Below the pieces are notes generated by a model that was not told the origin of the DNA, searched no databases, and was given only the letters and a program-made list of their open reading frames with translations. This document shows positions 33,969-42,763 of a stretch of 64,000 bases of DNA, piece by piece. Every line of letters starts with the position of its first letter. The stretch's first letter is position 1. A program made the translations under genes and the position numbers. This DNA comes from Exiguobacterium sp. s48. GTDB taxonomy: Bacteria > Bacillota > Bacilli > Exiguobacteriales > Exiguobacteriaceae. Location of the stretch: assembly GCF_018617395.1 (NCBI RefSeq), contig NZ_JACSKC010000001.1, forward strand, positions 1,488,001-1,552,000, read 5' to 3'.

Positions 33969-35450
33969 TTGGAAAGATTGAATACGTTGAAACACGAATG
34001 GTTCGGAAACGTCCGAGCCGACATTTTGGCCGGGATCGTTGTCGCCTTGGCGCTCATCCCGGAAGCCATCGCTTTCTCCCTCATCGCGGGAGTCAACCCG
34101 ATGATTGGGCTATACGCTTCCTTCATCATCGCGATGGTCATTTCGATTGCTGGAGGTCGACCGGCGATGATTTCGGCTGCGACCGGTGCGATGGCGCTCG
34201 TCGTCGTCTCACTCGTTGCTGACCATGGACTCCAGTATCTGCTCGCTGCAGGTATTCTAACCGGGATCATCCAAATCGTTCTCGGTTATCTCGGCATCGC
34301 CCGCTTGATGAAATTCATCCCGCGTGCCGTCATGGTCGGTTTCGTCAACGCGCTTGCGATTTTAATTTTCCAAGCGCAACTCTCTAACTTTGAAGGAGAG
34401 AGTTGGATCATCTGGGCGATCGTCGCCGCATCGCTCGCCATCATCTTCTTGTTCCCACGTGTGACGAAAGCCATTCCGGCACCGCTCGTCGCTATCGTCG
34501 TCATGACGGTCCTCGCGATCACGCTCGGACTCGACACGAAAAACATCGGGGACATGGGAACGATTTCTGCGACACTTCCGGACTTCTTGTTCCCGGACGT
34601 GCCGTTCACGCTCGAGACGCTCACGATCATCTTGCCATACTCAATCTCGCTCGCCTTCGTCGGATTGATCGAATCGCTCTTGACTGCCCAAATCGTCGAT
34701 GACATGACAGGAACGGACTCAAACAAAAACCGTGAATCACGCGGACAAGGAATCTCGAACATCATCGCCGGTTTCTTCGGTGGGATGCCAGGATGTGCGA
34801 TGATTGGACAATCGGTCATCAACGTCTCATCTGGCGCCCGTGGTCGACTCTCGACATTCACTGCCGGGCTCGCGCTCTTCATCATGATCATGACGATCAG
34901 CGATGTGCTCATGCTCATCCCGGTCGGTGCGCTCGTCGGGGTCATGTTCTTCGTCTCGTATGCGACGTTTGACTGGGGTTCGCTCAAAGCGATGCGTACC
35001 GCTCAAAAGTCGGACACGGTCGTCATGCTTGTCACAGTACTCGTCACCGTCTTCACGCATGACCTCTCACTCGGTGTATTAGGCGGAATCTTGACGGCTG
35101 CCATCTTGTTCGCCGCTAAAATTTCAAAAATCGACCTCGGTCGAAGTGTCACGTCCGACCGTGCCGACTATACGGTCAACGGACAGCTATTCTTCGCCTC
35201 GACGTCTGAATTCGTCAACCAATTCGACATCACGGAAGATGTTGATGCCGGTGTCAAAAAAGTCACAATCGACTTTGCGAACACCCATCTTTGGGACGAT
35301 TCGGCCATCGGCGCAATCGATAAGGTCGTCTTCAAATATCGGGAAGTCGGCATCGAACCTGAACTGCTCAACTTGAACAAAGACTCGGAAAAACTGCTCA
35401 ACACGCTCGCGCTTCACTTGAAGCAACAAGACGCGAACGCGGGACATTGA
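33969..35450 (+). CDS. SulP-family anion transporter with STAS domain
   Basis: A protein of 493 residues with about 12-14 membrane helices (20-385) followed by a cytoplasmic STAS domain (about 395-485). The family carries sulfate, bicarbonate or other anions, usually with H+ or Na+. Recognisable stretches are [17 protein letters not shown] in the first helices and [13 protein letters not shown] in the middle. The start is a TTG after AAAGGTG. The universal stress protein gene follows after 69 bases, a frequent pairing. It diverges from arsR, but no functional link is shown. The substrate is not predictable here. Confidence 0.92.
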   Translation: MERLNTLKHEWFGNVRADILAGIVVALALIPEAIAFSLIAGVNPMIGLYASFIIAMVISIAGGRPAMISAATGAMALVVVSLVADHGLQYLLAAGILTGIIQIVLGYLGIARLMKFIPRAVMVGFVNALAILIFQAQLSNFEGESWIIWAIVAASLAIIFLFPRVTKAIPAPLVAIVVMTVLAITLGLDTKNIGDMGTISATLPDFLFPDVPFTLETLTIILPYSISLAFVGLIESLLTAQIVDDMTGTDSNKNRESRGQGISNIIAGFFGGMPGCAMIGQSVINVSSGARGRLSTFTAGLALFIMIMTISDVLMLIPVGALVGVMFFVSYATFDWGSLKAMRTAQKSDTVVMLVTVLVTVFTHDLSLGVLGGILTAAILFAAKISKIDLGRSVTSDRADYTVNGQLFFASTSEFVNQFDITEDVDAGVKKVTIDFANTHLWDDSAIGAIDKVVFKYREVGIEPELLNLNKDSEKLLNTLALHLKQQDANAGH

Positions 35451-35519
35451 TTCATCGTTCCCCCGACTCGTTAAATCACCTATACTGAAAGTAGAACGTG
35501 CGAAAGAGGAGGAGTTTTC

Positions 35520-35933
35520 ATGGGAAAGGTATTTTTAGCGGCAGACGGTTCTGCCCACTCGAAACGTGCGCTTGAAAAAGCGATTCAGCTCGCAAAGGCG
35601 TCGCACGCATCGATTGACATCGTGCACGTCATCAGCGCGAAGGAATCGAAAGAAGCGGCCCTCAATTCGACAGGAAAAATCGACTTGGAGACGAAGCGAA
35701 AGCAGATGCTCAAGCCGCTGTTTGAGTTGACGGAAGCAGAAGGCATCGCCTACGAATATATCGAACTTCGTGGGGAGCCGGACGTCGAGCTCGTCAAATA
35801 TGCGAACCATGAGCCGTACGAGTATGTCGTCGTCGGATCACGCGGATTGAACACGTTCCAAGAGTTCGTGCTCGGTAGCGTGAGTCATAAACTCGCCAAA
35901 CGTGCTCTCGCCCCTGTCATCATCGTCAAATAA
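35520..35933 (+). CDS. Universal stress protein (UspA family)
   Basis: A single-domain protein of 137 residues. The N-terminal FLAADGSAHSKRALEKA and the C-terminal ATP-binding pattern GSRGLNTFQEFVLGSVSHKL are both clear, so it is likely of the ATP-binding type. GAGGAGG precedes the ATG. It may sense energy or stress state and modulate the SulP transporter, which is an inference from adjacency. A terminator follows. Confidence 0.94.
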   Translation: MGKVFLAADGSAHSKRALEKAIQLAKASHASIDIVHVISAKESKEAALNSTGKIDLETKRKQMLKPLFELTEAEGIAYEYIELRGEPDVELVKYANHEPYEYVVVGSRGLNTFQEFVLGSVSHKLAKRALAPVIIVK

Positions 35934-35940
35934 TGAATCG

Positions 35941-35971
35941 TCCCCACCTCTCCATGAGGTGGGGAATTTTT
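35941..35971 (+). terminator. Terminator after the Usp gene
   Basis: A 10-bp stem TCCCCACCTC / GAGGTGGGGA with a 5-base loop is followed by ATTTTTG. Confidence 0.88.
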
Positions 35972-36046
35972 GTGTCACATACAGGGGACACCCCGTACGT
36001 GTAGAATGTGTTAAGGACAGTTTATTTTAATAAGGAGGTTCACACG

Positions 36047-36253
36047 ATGGATATCGTAAATGACCCGAATACCCTTTTTCTCATTTTATTACCTGTTTTG
36101 ATTCTGCAACTCATCTTACTCGTCGTCGCCTTGATTGACTTGTTTAAACGCGACGTGACGAACGGTCCAAAATGGGTATGGCTACTCGTCATCGTCTTCA
36201 TCAACATACTCGGTCCAATCATCTACTTCCTATGGGGACGGACACCGCGATGA
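36047..36253 (+). CDS. PLDc_N-type small membrane protein (YxlE-like)
   Basis: A protein of 68 residues with two hydrophobic helices and the pattern ALIDLFKRD...GPKWVWLLVIVFINILGPIIYFLWGR, which is the phospholipase-D N-terminal type membrane anchor found as a stand-alone protein. The ATG at 36047 follows AAGGAGG; the frame is open upstream but without a ribosome binding site. Its stop overlaps the next start (ATGA). In Bacillus subtilis the same order occurs as yxlE-yxlF-yxlG downstream of the ECF sigma factor sigY; YxlE is an anti-sigma component there. Confidence 0.88.
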   Translation: MDIVNDPNTLFLILLPVLILQLILLVVALIDLFKRDVTNGPKWVWLLVIVFINILGPIIYFLWGRTPR

Positions 36254-37098
36254 GAGTCACACATGTAACGAAACAATTCGGCTCCTTCACGGCACTCGAT
36301 GATGTCAGTTTCGAATTACGACCAGGCTGTACGTCCCTCCTTGGTGAGAACGGTGCCGGGAAGACGACACTTTTGAACCTGCTCGCACGTGTCACCGAGC
36401 CGACAAGTGGCGACATGAGCGGACATGAACGCATTCGAATCGGCTATTTGCCGCAACGTCCGGCCCTCTATCCATCGTTGACACCCGTCGAGACGATTCG
36501 GTATGCCGCTGAATTGACGGGGACGAAACACGTCGACCCGATCCAACTATTGAAACGGGTCGGGCTCGAACCGGTCGACCGTCCAGCAACGAATTTATCG
36601 GGCGGGATGCGACAACGGCTCGGGATTGCCCAGGCGCTCGTGCATGACCCGGAACTCTTACTGCTCGATGAACCCGTCTCCGCACTCGACCCACGTGGTC
36701 GACGAGAAGTGCTCGATTTGTTGAGTGACTTGAAGCGAGAGCGGATGATCCTGTACTCGACGCACGTCCTTCCGGATGCCGAAGAAGCGAGCGACTGGGT
36801 GCTCTTGCTTCGCCAAGGCAAATTGCTCATGGAAGGGACCGTGACCGACCTGCTCGGGTCAAAGTCGACCATCGAGTTACGTCTTTTTGATGACGAGACG
36901 AGTGAAGCAGACTGGACGCAGTTAGAAGGCGTGACTCAGACAACGAAACGAGGTTCCACGTGGACGTTCGAGTCAACGGACCGGAACCTCGCCGAACGTG
37001 CGATTTTGCAGCGCGTGTTAGAACGGAACGTCACCATCCAATCACTACACGTCGGGCATCCGTCGCTCGAATCTTTATTTTTGGAGGTGAACGCCTGA
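36250..37098 (+). CDS. ABC transporter ATP-binding protein (YxlF-like)
   Basis: An ATPase of 282 residues. Walker A is GENGAGKTT, the signature is LSGGMRQRLGIAQAL, Walker B is LLLLDEPVSALD, and the H-loop is STHVLPDAEEASD. After the nucleotide-binding domain (1-210) comes an accessory C-terminal domain common in exporters of the NatA/CcmA group. The start ATG overlaps the stop of the YxlE-like gene, and its stop overlaps the permease start (TGATG), so the three are tightly coupled. The substrate is unknown. Confidence 0.92.
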   Translation: MRVTHVTKQFGSFTALDDVSFELRPGCTSLLGENGAGKTTLLNLLARVTEPTSGDMSGHERIRIGYLPQRPALYPSLTPVETIRYAAELTGTKHVDPIQLLKRVGLEPVDRPATNLSGGMRQRLGIAQALVHDPELLLLDEPVSALDPRGRREVLDLLSDLKRERMILYSTHVLPDAEEASDWVLLLRQGKLLMEGTVTDLLGSKSTIELRLFDDETSEADWTQLEGVTQTTKRGSTWTFESTDRNLAERAILQRVLERNVTIQSLHVGHPSLESLFLEVNA

Positions 37099-37856
37099 TG
37101 CGTACCGCAATCTTCAAACAGGAATGGCGGGAGGCATGGTCGAACAAACGGCTCGTCTGGATCCCGATCGCTCTCATGCTCCTTGCCTCGATGCAGCCGC
37201 TCACGCTCTACTTTTTACCGGATATTCTCTCCGCCGGCGGCAATTTACCGGACGGGGCCGTCATCGAGCTTCCGACACCGACACCGGAAGAAGTATTGAT
37301 TTCAGTCAGTGAACAGCTTCGTCAAATCGGACTTCTCGTCGTCTTGTTGTCGGCGATGCACACGTTCAGTCATGAGCGGACGAACGGGACGCTCGCCTGG
37401 CTCAAATCGTTACAAATCCCGACGTCTCGCATCGTCGTCAGCAAATGGGCACATTACGTCCTCTTGACGGTCGGTGGTCTCTTACTCGCCCAACTAGCGG
37501 CGGCTTACTATACGGTCATTCTTTTCGAGGCGTTTGATGTACCCGCATTTCTCGTATCGACGGTACTTCTCATCTGTCATTTCGTCGTCCAACTCTCCAT
37601 CTTCATTCTCCTCGCCTCTATGCTCGAGAGCGGGGTCGTTGCGGTCGTCTTGACGCTCGGTCTTCATTTCATCATGTCGCTCCTTATCGGATGGGTCGAC
37701 CTCGATTGGATGCCATGGATGCTCGGTCCTCTATCGAGCCAAGTGCTCCTGACCGAGGTGGATCTCGTGTGGCCACTCGTGACGGGAACCGTTGTCGTTA
37801 CCCTCTCCCTTTTTGTGGCGTCGAAACGACTTCGGTTCATGAGCCATTCGGCGTAA
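37098..37856 (+). CDS. ABC-2 type transporter permease (YxlG-like)
   Basis: A membrane protein of 252 residues with six hydrophobic segments. An N-terminal RTAIFKQEWREAWSNKR precedes the first helix, and an extracytoplasmic loop rich in Pro and Thr (PTPTPEE) follows it. HTFSHERTNGTLAWL in the first cytoplasmic loop is the coupling region typical of ABC-2 permeases. The GGAGG site lies inside the end of the ATPase gene. It completes the exporter encoded with the preceding two genes. Confidence 0.9.
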   Translation: MRTAIFKQEWREAWSNKRLVWIPIALMLLASMQPLTLYFLPDILSAGGNLPDGAVIELPTPTPEEVLISVSEQLRQIGLLVVLLSAMHTFSHERTNGTLAWLKSLQIPTSRIVVSKWAHYVLLTVGGLLLAQLAAAYYTVILFEAFDVPAFLVSTVLLICHFVVQLSIFILLASMLESGVVAVVLTLGLHFIMSLLIGWVDLDWMPWMLGPLSSQVLLTEVDLVWPLVTGTVVVTLSLFVASKRLRFMSHSA

Positions 37857-37913
37857 ACGTCTGACCTCTTAAATGATTCATTTGCCATAGCTTTGTATTG
37901 GATAAATATGGGT

Positions 37914-37941
37914 ACCTCTTCTGTATGTATACAGAGGAGGT
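37914..37941 (+). promoter_or_regulatory. Hairpin hiding the ribosome binding site of the C39-like peptidase gene
   Basis: The 5' arm ACCTCTTCTGTAT (37914-37926) pairs with ATACAGAGGAGGT (37929-37941) over 13 base pairs, with one G-T pair and a 2-base apex. The 3' arm contains GAGGAGG, the only ribosome binding site for the ATG at 37949. No T-run follows, so it is not a terminator. It should block translation unless opened. Confidence 0.7.
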
Positions 37942-37948
37942 CACGTGA

Positions 37949-39706
37949 ATGGCATGGAAAAAAAAGATTGGCATCGGTCTATTGATTGGTGCAGTATGGA
38001 CGAGTCCGCAGTTTGCATCCGCCGAAGGTTCATTCCAACAGACGGAGGATGGCATCGTCTATACATCGAGTGATGGGACGGTATTGACGGGATGGCAAGA
38101 AATAGACGGTCATACATACTACCTGAATGAAAATAGTACCCTTCTCACAGGTTGGCAAGAAATTGAAGGGGCTACATATTATTTCGAGACAGACGGTCGA
38201 CTCATCACGGGTGCTTACGCGATTGACGGAACGACATACACATTTGACGAGAACGGGAAGTTGCTCACCGGCTGGCAAGAACGAGATGGTCTCGTCTACT
38301 ATTACGACGAGACTGGTCAACCTGTCACGGGATTCCAGACAATCGCAGGCAAGCGATACTACTTCAACGAGGAAGGAGTCCGTCTCTCAGGATGGCAACA
38401 ACTCGGAAACGCCAAGCATTATATTTTCCCGGATGGCACGATCCATACAGGGATGTATACGATTGACGGCAAGAAATACTATTTGATGGAGCAAGGAAAG
38501 ATGGCGACCGGTTGGCAGACGATTGGCATACGTCGCTATTACTTCGGGGATGACGGGGTACGTCGCCAGGGACTCTCCCGAATTGGTGAAAAAGTATATG
38601 GATTCCATCCCTATTATGGGTATCGCCTCGAAGGACTGCATCGGATTAACAATCGTCACTACCTCTTCGGAAAATACGGCGATCGTAAGTACGGGCTACA
38701 ACGAATCGACGGCGTCATGTATGGGTTCCATCCGACCTACGGATATCGACTAGAAGGTGTCCACACATTGAATGCACGCGTCTATTCGTTCGATTCCTAC
38801 GGACGCCGCGAGTATGGGTTCCAAACGGTCGAGGGGAAGAAGATCGGATTCCATCCGACCTACGGATACCGGTTGCAAGGAAAATTCCGATTGGATGGAA
38901 AGACGTATCATTTCCACTCGACGGGTGTCCCCGAGAAGGGATGGAAATATACGACCCAGTACGAGTATTACGCTCCAGCGTTGACGAAGAAGACGGATTG
39001 GCAAGCCATCGACGGCAAGTGGTATTACTTTGATCCATACGGAAAGATGTATCAAAACCGTCGTGTCGGGAACGCCTCGTTCGATGCGCGGGGTGCCTAT
39101 TCTCAGGCACTGTCCATCTATAAAATGAGTGTCCCACTCTATCGTCAGTTCCCGATGGGCTATCCGTCCGGCTGCGAGTTCTTCTCCCTCAAGATGGCAC
39201 TTGAAGAGAAAGGTCGTGCCGTCAGCGCCTCGACCTTATATAACGAGATGCCAAAGAGTATGTGGAACGCCCGCTATGAGAACCGTCTCTATCGCTGGGT
39301 CGACCCGAACGTCATGTTCACAGGTGATCCGAAAGGGACGCTCGGCAAATATAAGAACTATGGGATCTATCCAAAAGGTATGATCGGATTCGCCAGTAAA
39401 TATCGTCCGGTGAAAGACTTGTCCAACCAAGGACTTGGTTCAATCGAACGTGAACTGTCGATGGGCAACCCGGTCATCGTCTGGGCGAGCGTCGACTTCA
39501 ACAAACCGTACGGCTACTTCAACTGGTACACCGCTTCGAACAAGAAGTTCACCGGTTACGTCAATTATCACGTCATGTTGGCGACCGGTTATGACAAGTC
39601 AAACTTGTATATCAATGACCCGTATCGTGGTCGCTTGGTCATCCCGAAATCCAAAGTGAGCGCCGTCATGAGCGCGACAGGATGGAAAGCGCTCGCGGTC
39701 AGATAA
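37949..39706 (+). CDS. Secreted wall/glucan-binding repeat protein with C39-like peptidase domain
   Basis: A protein of 585 residues. The signal peptide (to about residue 26, ASA|EG) is followed by about 340 residues of aromatic-glycine repeats of the choline/glucan-binding kind, such as TGWQEIDGHTYYLNENS. From about residue 200 the repeats change to alternating GFHPTYGYRLEG and YxFxxYGxRxYG units, a longer super-repeat. The last 195 residues (from about 390) are a papain-like C39-type domain with the Cys in YPSGCEFFS and His in VNYHVMLATGYD. It probably binds wall polysaccharide and cleaves a peptide bond outside the cell. Its ribosome binding site lies in a hairpin. Confidence 0.9.
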   Translation: MAWKKKIGIGLLIGAVWTSPQFASAEGSFQQTEDGIVYTSSDGTVLTGWQEIDGHTYYLNENSTLLTGWQEIEGATYYFETDGRLITGAYAIDGTTYTFDENGKLLTGWQERDGLVYYYDETGQPVTGFQTIAGKRYYFNEEGVRLSGWQQLGNAKHYIFPDGTIHTGMYTIDGKKYYLMEQGKMATGWQTIGIRRYYFGDDGVRRQGLSRIGEKVYGFHPYYGYRLEGLHRINNRHYLFGKYGDRKYGLQRIDGVMYGFHPTYGYRLEGVHTLNARVYSFDSYGRREYGFQTVEGKKIGFHPTYGYRLQGKFRLDGKTYHFHSTGVPEKGWKYTTQYEYYAPALTKKTDWQAIDGKWYYFDPYGKMYQNRRVGNASFDARGAYSQALSIYKMSVPLYRQFPMGYPSGCEFFSLKMALEEKGRAVSASTLYNEMPKSMWNARYENRLYRWVDPNVMFTGDPKGTLGKYKNYGIYPKGMIGFASKYRPVKDLSNQGLGSIERELSMGNPVIVWASVDFNKPYGYFNWYTASNKKFTGYVNYHVMLATGYDKSNLYINDPYRGRLVIPKSKVSAVMSATGWKALAVR

Positions 39707-39715
39707 GTAAGAAAG

Positions 39716-39747
39716 AACGTGCCTTTCATCGAATGGCACGTTTTTTG
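39716..39747 (+). terminator. Terminator after the C39-like gene
   Basis: A stem AACGTGCC / GGCACGTT, extended inward by TTC/GAA, is followed by TTTTTTG. Confidence 0.88.
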
Positions 39748-39809
39748 TGTGTGATTAGGAGAAAAGTACGAAATACAGAAATATAAATTCCTATTTTTAT
39801 GATTAAATA

Positions 39810-39837
39810 TTGAAATTAAATTTCTAGATGATACACT
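39810..39837 (+). promoter_or_regulatory. Probable promoter of the NamZ-like gene
   Basis: TTGAAA (39810-39815) and TACACT (39832-39837) are 16 bases apart. A cre-like site lies just downstream. Confidence 0.5.
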
Positions 39838-39849
39838 CCTGTTAAGAAA

Positions 39850-39863
39850 TTGAAGCGCTTACA
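39850..39863. promoter_or_regulatory. CcpA cre-like site upstream of the NamZ-like gene
   Basis: TTGAAGCGCTTACA has the GCGCTT core and matches 12 of 14 positions of the cre consensus. It is about 13-26 bases after the -10 box, a repressing position. Confidence 0.5.
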
Positions 39864-39885
39864 CAAATCAAGGGAGGAACTTTTG

Positions 39886-41121
39886 ATGAAAAAGTGGATG
39901 GGTGGTATGGCCGCGTTGACGATCCTTACGACTTCCATCGTCTGGTTGGATGCCGATGCGAAGTCTGAACCGAAAAAGCCAAAGGTCGAACTCGGGGTCG
40001 ACCGCTTGATGGAAAATCCGGAGATTTTGAAAGGGAAACGGGTTGGACTGATCACGAATCCGACCGGGGTCAATGCGGAACGAACGAGCATCGTCGATCT
40101 ATTCGACCAGTCCGATGACTTCGAATTGACGGCACTATACGGACCGGAACACGGCGTTCGAGGAGACGCCCAAGCCGGGTCGACCGTCAGCTCCTACATC
40201 GATGACGTGACGGGATTGCCCGTATACAGTCTATATGGTGCCACGAAGAAACCGACGGCTGAGATGCTACAAGATGTCGACGTGCTCGTCTTTGACATCC
40301 AGGATGTCGGGACACGCTACTATACGTATATCTATACGATGGCGTATGCGATGGAAGCCGCAGCCGAGAACGATATTCCGTTCGTCGTCCTCGACCGTCC
40401 GAACCCACAAGGTGGGCTTCGCGTCGACGGTCCGGTGCTCGACCCGGACTACTCTAGCTTCATCGGTCTCTATCCGATTCCACTAAAGCATGGGATGACC
40501 GTCGGAGAACTCGCGCAACTGTTCAACACTGAGTATCAGATTCAAGCCGACCTCGAAGTCGTCAAAATGAAAGGATGGAAACGTTCGATGATGTATGAGG
40601 ACACGGGCCTCCCGTTCGTCATGCCATCCCCGAACATGCCGACGACCGACACGGTCAACGTCTATCCGGCGACCGGGCTGTTTGAAGGGACGAACCTATC
40701 CGAGGGTCGTGGGACGACGAAACCGTTTCAGTTGATCGGCGCGCCGTATATTCACGCACATGAGTACGCGAAAGAGCTGAACGAAATCGAGTTGCCGGGA
40801 GTCGCCTTCCGGGCTGCCTCATTCACACCGACGTTCTCCAAACATGCAGGCAAACTGACACACGGAGTCGAGGTGTATGTCACCGATCCAGCTCGATTCG
40901 AATCGACGAGAACCGGGATCGCGATGATTCAAACGGCTCATGCCATGTATCCGAACGACTTCGAATTTTTAGCGAACGACTTCATCACGAAACTGACAGG
41001 GAACGCTTATGTGAAAGACATGATTCTCGAAGGAGCTCCGCTTGAAGACATCCTGACGAAAATCGAGGACGAGCGAGACGCCTTCCTCCCGATTCGAAAA
41101 GAGTATTTGCTGTATAAATGA
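39886..41121 (+). CDS. DUF1343 / exo-beta-N-acetylmuramidase, NamZ-like, exported
   Basis: A protein of 411 residues with a signal peptide ending near VWLDADAKS. The mature part shows GKRVGLITNPTGV, LYGPEHGVRGDAQAG, FDIQDVGTRYYTYI and LDRPNPQGG, the hallmarks of the DUF1343 family. The Bacillus subtilis member NamZ (YbbC) removes terminal N-acetylmuramic acid from wall fragments, so a role in peptidoglycan turnover and recovery is expected. The ATG at 39886 has GGGAGG before it. The upstream cre-like site fits catabolic control of MurNAc use. The usual partner genes (muramic acid permease, MurQ) are not adjacent. Confidence 0.92.
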   Translation: MKKWMGGMAALTILTTSIVWLDADAKSEPKKPKVELGVDRLMENPEILKGKRVGLITNPTGVNAERTSIVDLFDQSDDFELTALYGPEHGVRGDAQAGSTVSSYIDDVTGLPVYSLYGATKKPTAEMLQDVDVLVFDIQDVGTRYYTYIYTMAYAMEAAAENDIPFVVLDRPNPQGGLRVDGPVLDPDYSSFIGLYPIPLKHGMTVGELAQLFNTEYQIQADLEVVKMKGWKRSMMYEDTGLPFVMPSPNMPTTDTVNVYPATGLFEGTNLSEGRGTTKPFQLIGAPYIHAHEYAKELNEIELPGVAFRAASFTPTFSKHAGKLTHGVEVYVTDPARFESTRTGIAMIQTAHAMYPNDFEFLANDFITKLTGNAYVKDMILEGAPLEDILTKIEDERDAFLPIRKEYLLYK

Positions 41122-41124
41122 AGC

Positions 41125-41157
41125 GAGGATGGGCTCACGAAGAGTCCATCCTTTTTG
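41125..41157 (+). terminator. Terminator after the NamZ-like gene
   Basis: An 11-bp stem AGGATGGGCTC / GAGTCCATCCT (one G-T pair) with a 5-base loop is followed by TTTTT. Confidence 0.88.
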
Positions 41158-41231
41158 TAATGAAATGGTAAAACCAAAAATCACCCAAACAATATAGAAT
41201 ATAGGGAGTCCCATAAAAGGAGTCGATTCCA

Positions 41232-42131
41232 TTGAAGAAGCATCTCTCTCTACTACTCACCATCATTCTGACACTCGGTGTGATCGGGTCACCGCTCTCG
41301 ACTAATCGCGTCCAAGCATATTATGAGACGTCGATCAACACGACCGGTTACGTAACGAACATCAGTCAACTCAACGTCCGGCAGTCGCCTTCTTTGACCG
41401 CGAAACGACTTGCACTCATTCCACGAGACGGCTCGATGCGCGTCCGGACATCGTTCCAGTTGGACGGCGTGCGTTGGTATAAGATTCAATGGGGCAACGG
41501 CTATGCTTACCTGCCTGCCAAATATGTCCGCTTGTCCACTGCTGAGGTGAATTTCACGAAACCGACGTATGTCAAGCCGTCGAGTATTTATTTGAAATCG
41601 CGTCCGCTCACGACCTCTTCGAACGTCAAGTTCGTCCGGCAAGGCACCGAACTCGAGACCGTGTCATATCGCTATACGGGTACGACTCGTTGGTATAAGG
41701 TCCGGTATGGTTCGTATACCGGCTACATCCTTGCGAAATACGTCAGCTTCACATCGCCCATCAACGTGTTGACTGAGACGAACAAAGAACGAGATGCTGC
41801 CGGCCTCTCCCTTCTCTCCGCTTCGAGTGAGGCAAATCGTGTCGCCCAAGTCCGTGCGGATGAGATGGCACGCACAGGTCAATTCTCGCATACGCTCAAC
41901 GAGAACGGCACACCTGGTGACACGTTAGACGCATACGGTGTCTCGTATCGTGGCTGGGGAGAGAACATCTATAAAGGGTCAAGCGACCCGGTTCGTGCGG
42001 TCGATGCCTGGATGAACAGTAGCGGTCATCGCGCAAACATCTTGAATGCGAATTATACGCATCTCGGAATTGGCAAAGCGACCGACGCTCAAGGATTTAC
42101 CATCCATGTCCAAGTCTTTTTAACGAAATAA
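41232..42131 (+). CDS. Secreted SH3-like / CAP domain protein
   Basis: A protein of 299 residues. The signal peptide (to about 29, VQA|YY) is followed by two SH3-like wall-binding domains (about 38-95 with LNVRQSPSLTAKRL, and 105-170 with IYLKSRPLTTSSNV) and a CAP/SCP domain (about 178-299). The CAP domain shows NKERDAAGLSLL, the His in FSHTLNENG and the GWGENIY and SSGHRANILN motifs. Related proteins (YkwD, SafA group) are exported; their chemistry is unclear. The start is a TTG after AAAAGGAG. It is monocistronic with a terminator. Confidence 0.92.
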   Translation: MKKHLSLLLTIILTLGVIGSPLSTNRVQAYYETSINTTGYVTNISQLNVRQSPSLTAKRLALIPRDGSMRVRTSFQLDGVRWYKIQWGNGYAYLPAKYVRLSTAEVNFTKPTYVKPSSIYLKSRPLTTSSNVKFVRQGTELETVSYRYTGTTRWYKVRYGSYTGYILAKYVSFTSPINVLTETNKERDAAGLSLLSASSEANRVAQVRADEMARTGQFSHTLNENGTPGDTLDAYGVSYRGWGENIYKGSSDPVRAVDAWMNSSGHRANILNANYTHLGIGKATDAQGFTIHVQVFLTK

Positions 42132-42137
42132 CCGCTG

Positions 42138-42169
42138 AAAAGACAGTCACGTCGTGGCTGTCTTTTTGT
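42138..42169 (+). terminator. Terminator after the CAP gene
   Basis: A 9-bp stem GACAGTCAC / GTGGCTGTC (one G-T pair) with a 3-base loop is followed by TTTTTG. Confidence 0.88.
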
Positions 42170-42179
42170 TTGACCATTC

Positions 42180-42205
42180 AAAAAAGCGGAATTCACATCC
42201 CGCTC
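42180..42205 (-). terminator. Terminator after the small unknown gene
   Basis: A short stem AGCGG / CCGCT with a 10-base loop is followed by TTTTTT on the minus strand. Confidence 0.55.
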
Positions 42206-42223
42206 TTAAGGTCGACTCGCTTC

Positions 42224-42619
42224 TTATATCTCGTGCTCTTTCACAAGCACACGAAAACGCGGTCGGACGGTCAATTCGATTGACGTCACGGTCCGCTTCC
42301 GATCTTCTGCGAGGACGATCAATAACTCCGCCTGATCCCGTCGGTCTTCTAAGATTTCGACTTTACTGACAGTACGGAGTAATTGATAGTATACGAGCTC
42401 CCCGTCCCGATTTTTGACGTTGATCTCAAATTCGTGATAGCTTGGTGATATTTTAAAGTAGAACGTCTCCTCTTTATTTGTGAATCGAAAAATCGACTCG
42501 TCATAGTAAAACGGTAACGTCGAATCCATTCGCTTCGGTTCGACGGTACAAAACGCGGAAAGCACGATCTCGTCCGGGAACAACGCCCCCTCTTGTTTAT
42601 TGAATTGCCATCCTTTCAT
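42224..42619 (-). CDS. Unknown protein, 131 residues
   Basis: I do not recognise this protein. It is soluble, with 131 residues and no signal peptide or membrane segment. It is rich in charged and aromatic residues and alternates hydrophobic and polar positions (KVEILEDRRDQAELLIVLAED, RFRVLVKEHE), suggesting a mostly beta-strand fold. AGGGA precedes the ATG at a usable distance. It stands alone, convergent with the CAP gene and divergent from the ABC exporter. Confidence 0.75.
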   Translation of the reverse strand: MKGWQFNKQEGALFPDEIVLSAFCTVEPKRMDSTLPFYYDESIFRFTNKEETFYFKISPSYHEFEINVKNRDGELVYYQLLRTVSKVEILEDRRDQAELLIVLAEDRKRTVTSIELTVRPRFRVLVKEHEI

Positions 42620-42763
42620 CCAAATCCCTCATTTCAACACCTTAATTATCTGAATAATTAGATTATTACACATTTTGATGATTCCGGACAGGGATATTCG
42701 TGACAATCCTCGAACACCTTTATAAAGAACGAGAAACATTTCACATAAGAGAGGAGTATCACG

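Noticed and set aside
34286-34987. Minus-strand frame of 233 codons opposite the SulP gene
   Set aside because: Shadow of a hydrophobic coding region; rich in Ser, Met and Pro, with no ribosome binding site.
38387-38930. Repeated DNA as a CRISPR-like array
   Set aside because: The periodic similarity follows codon boundaries of the protein repeats, and there are no identical spaced repeats.
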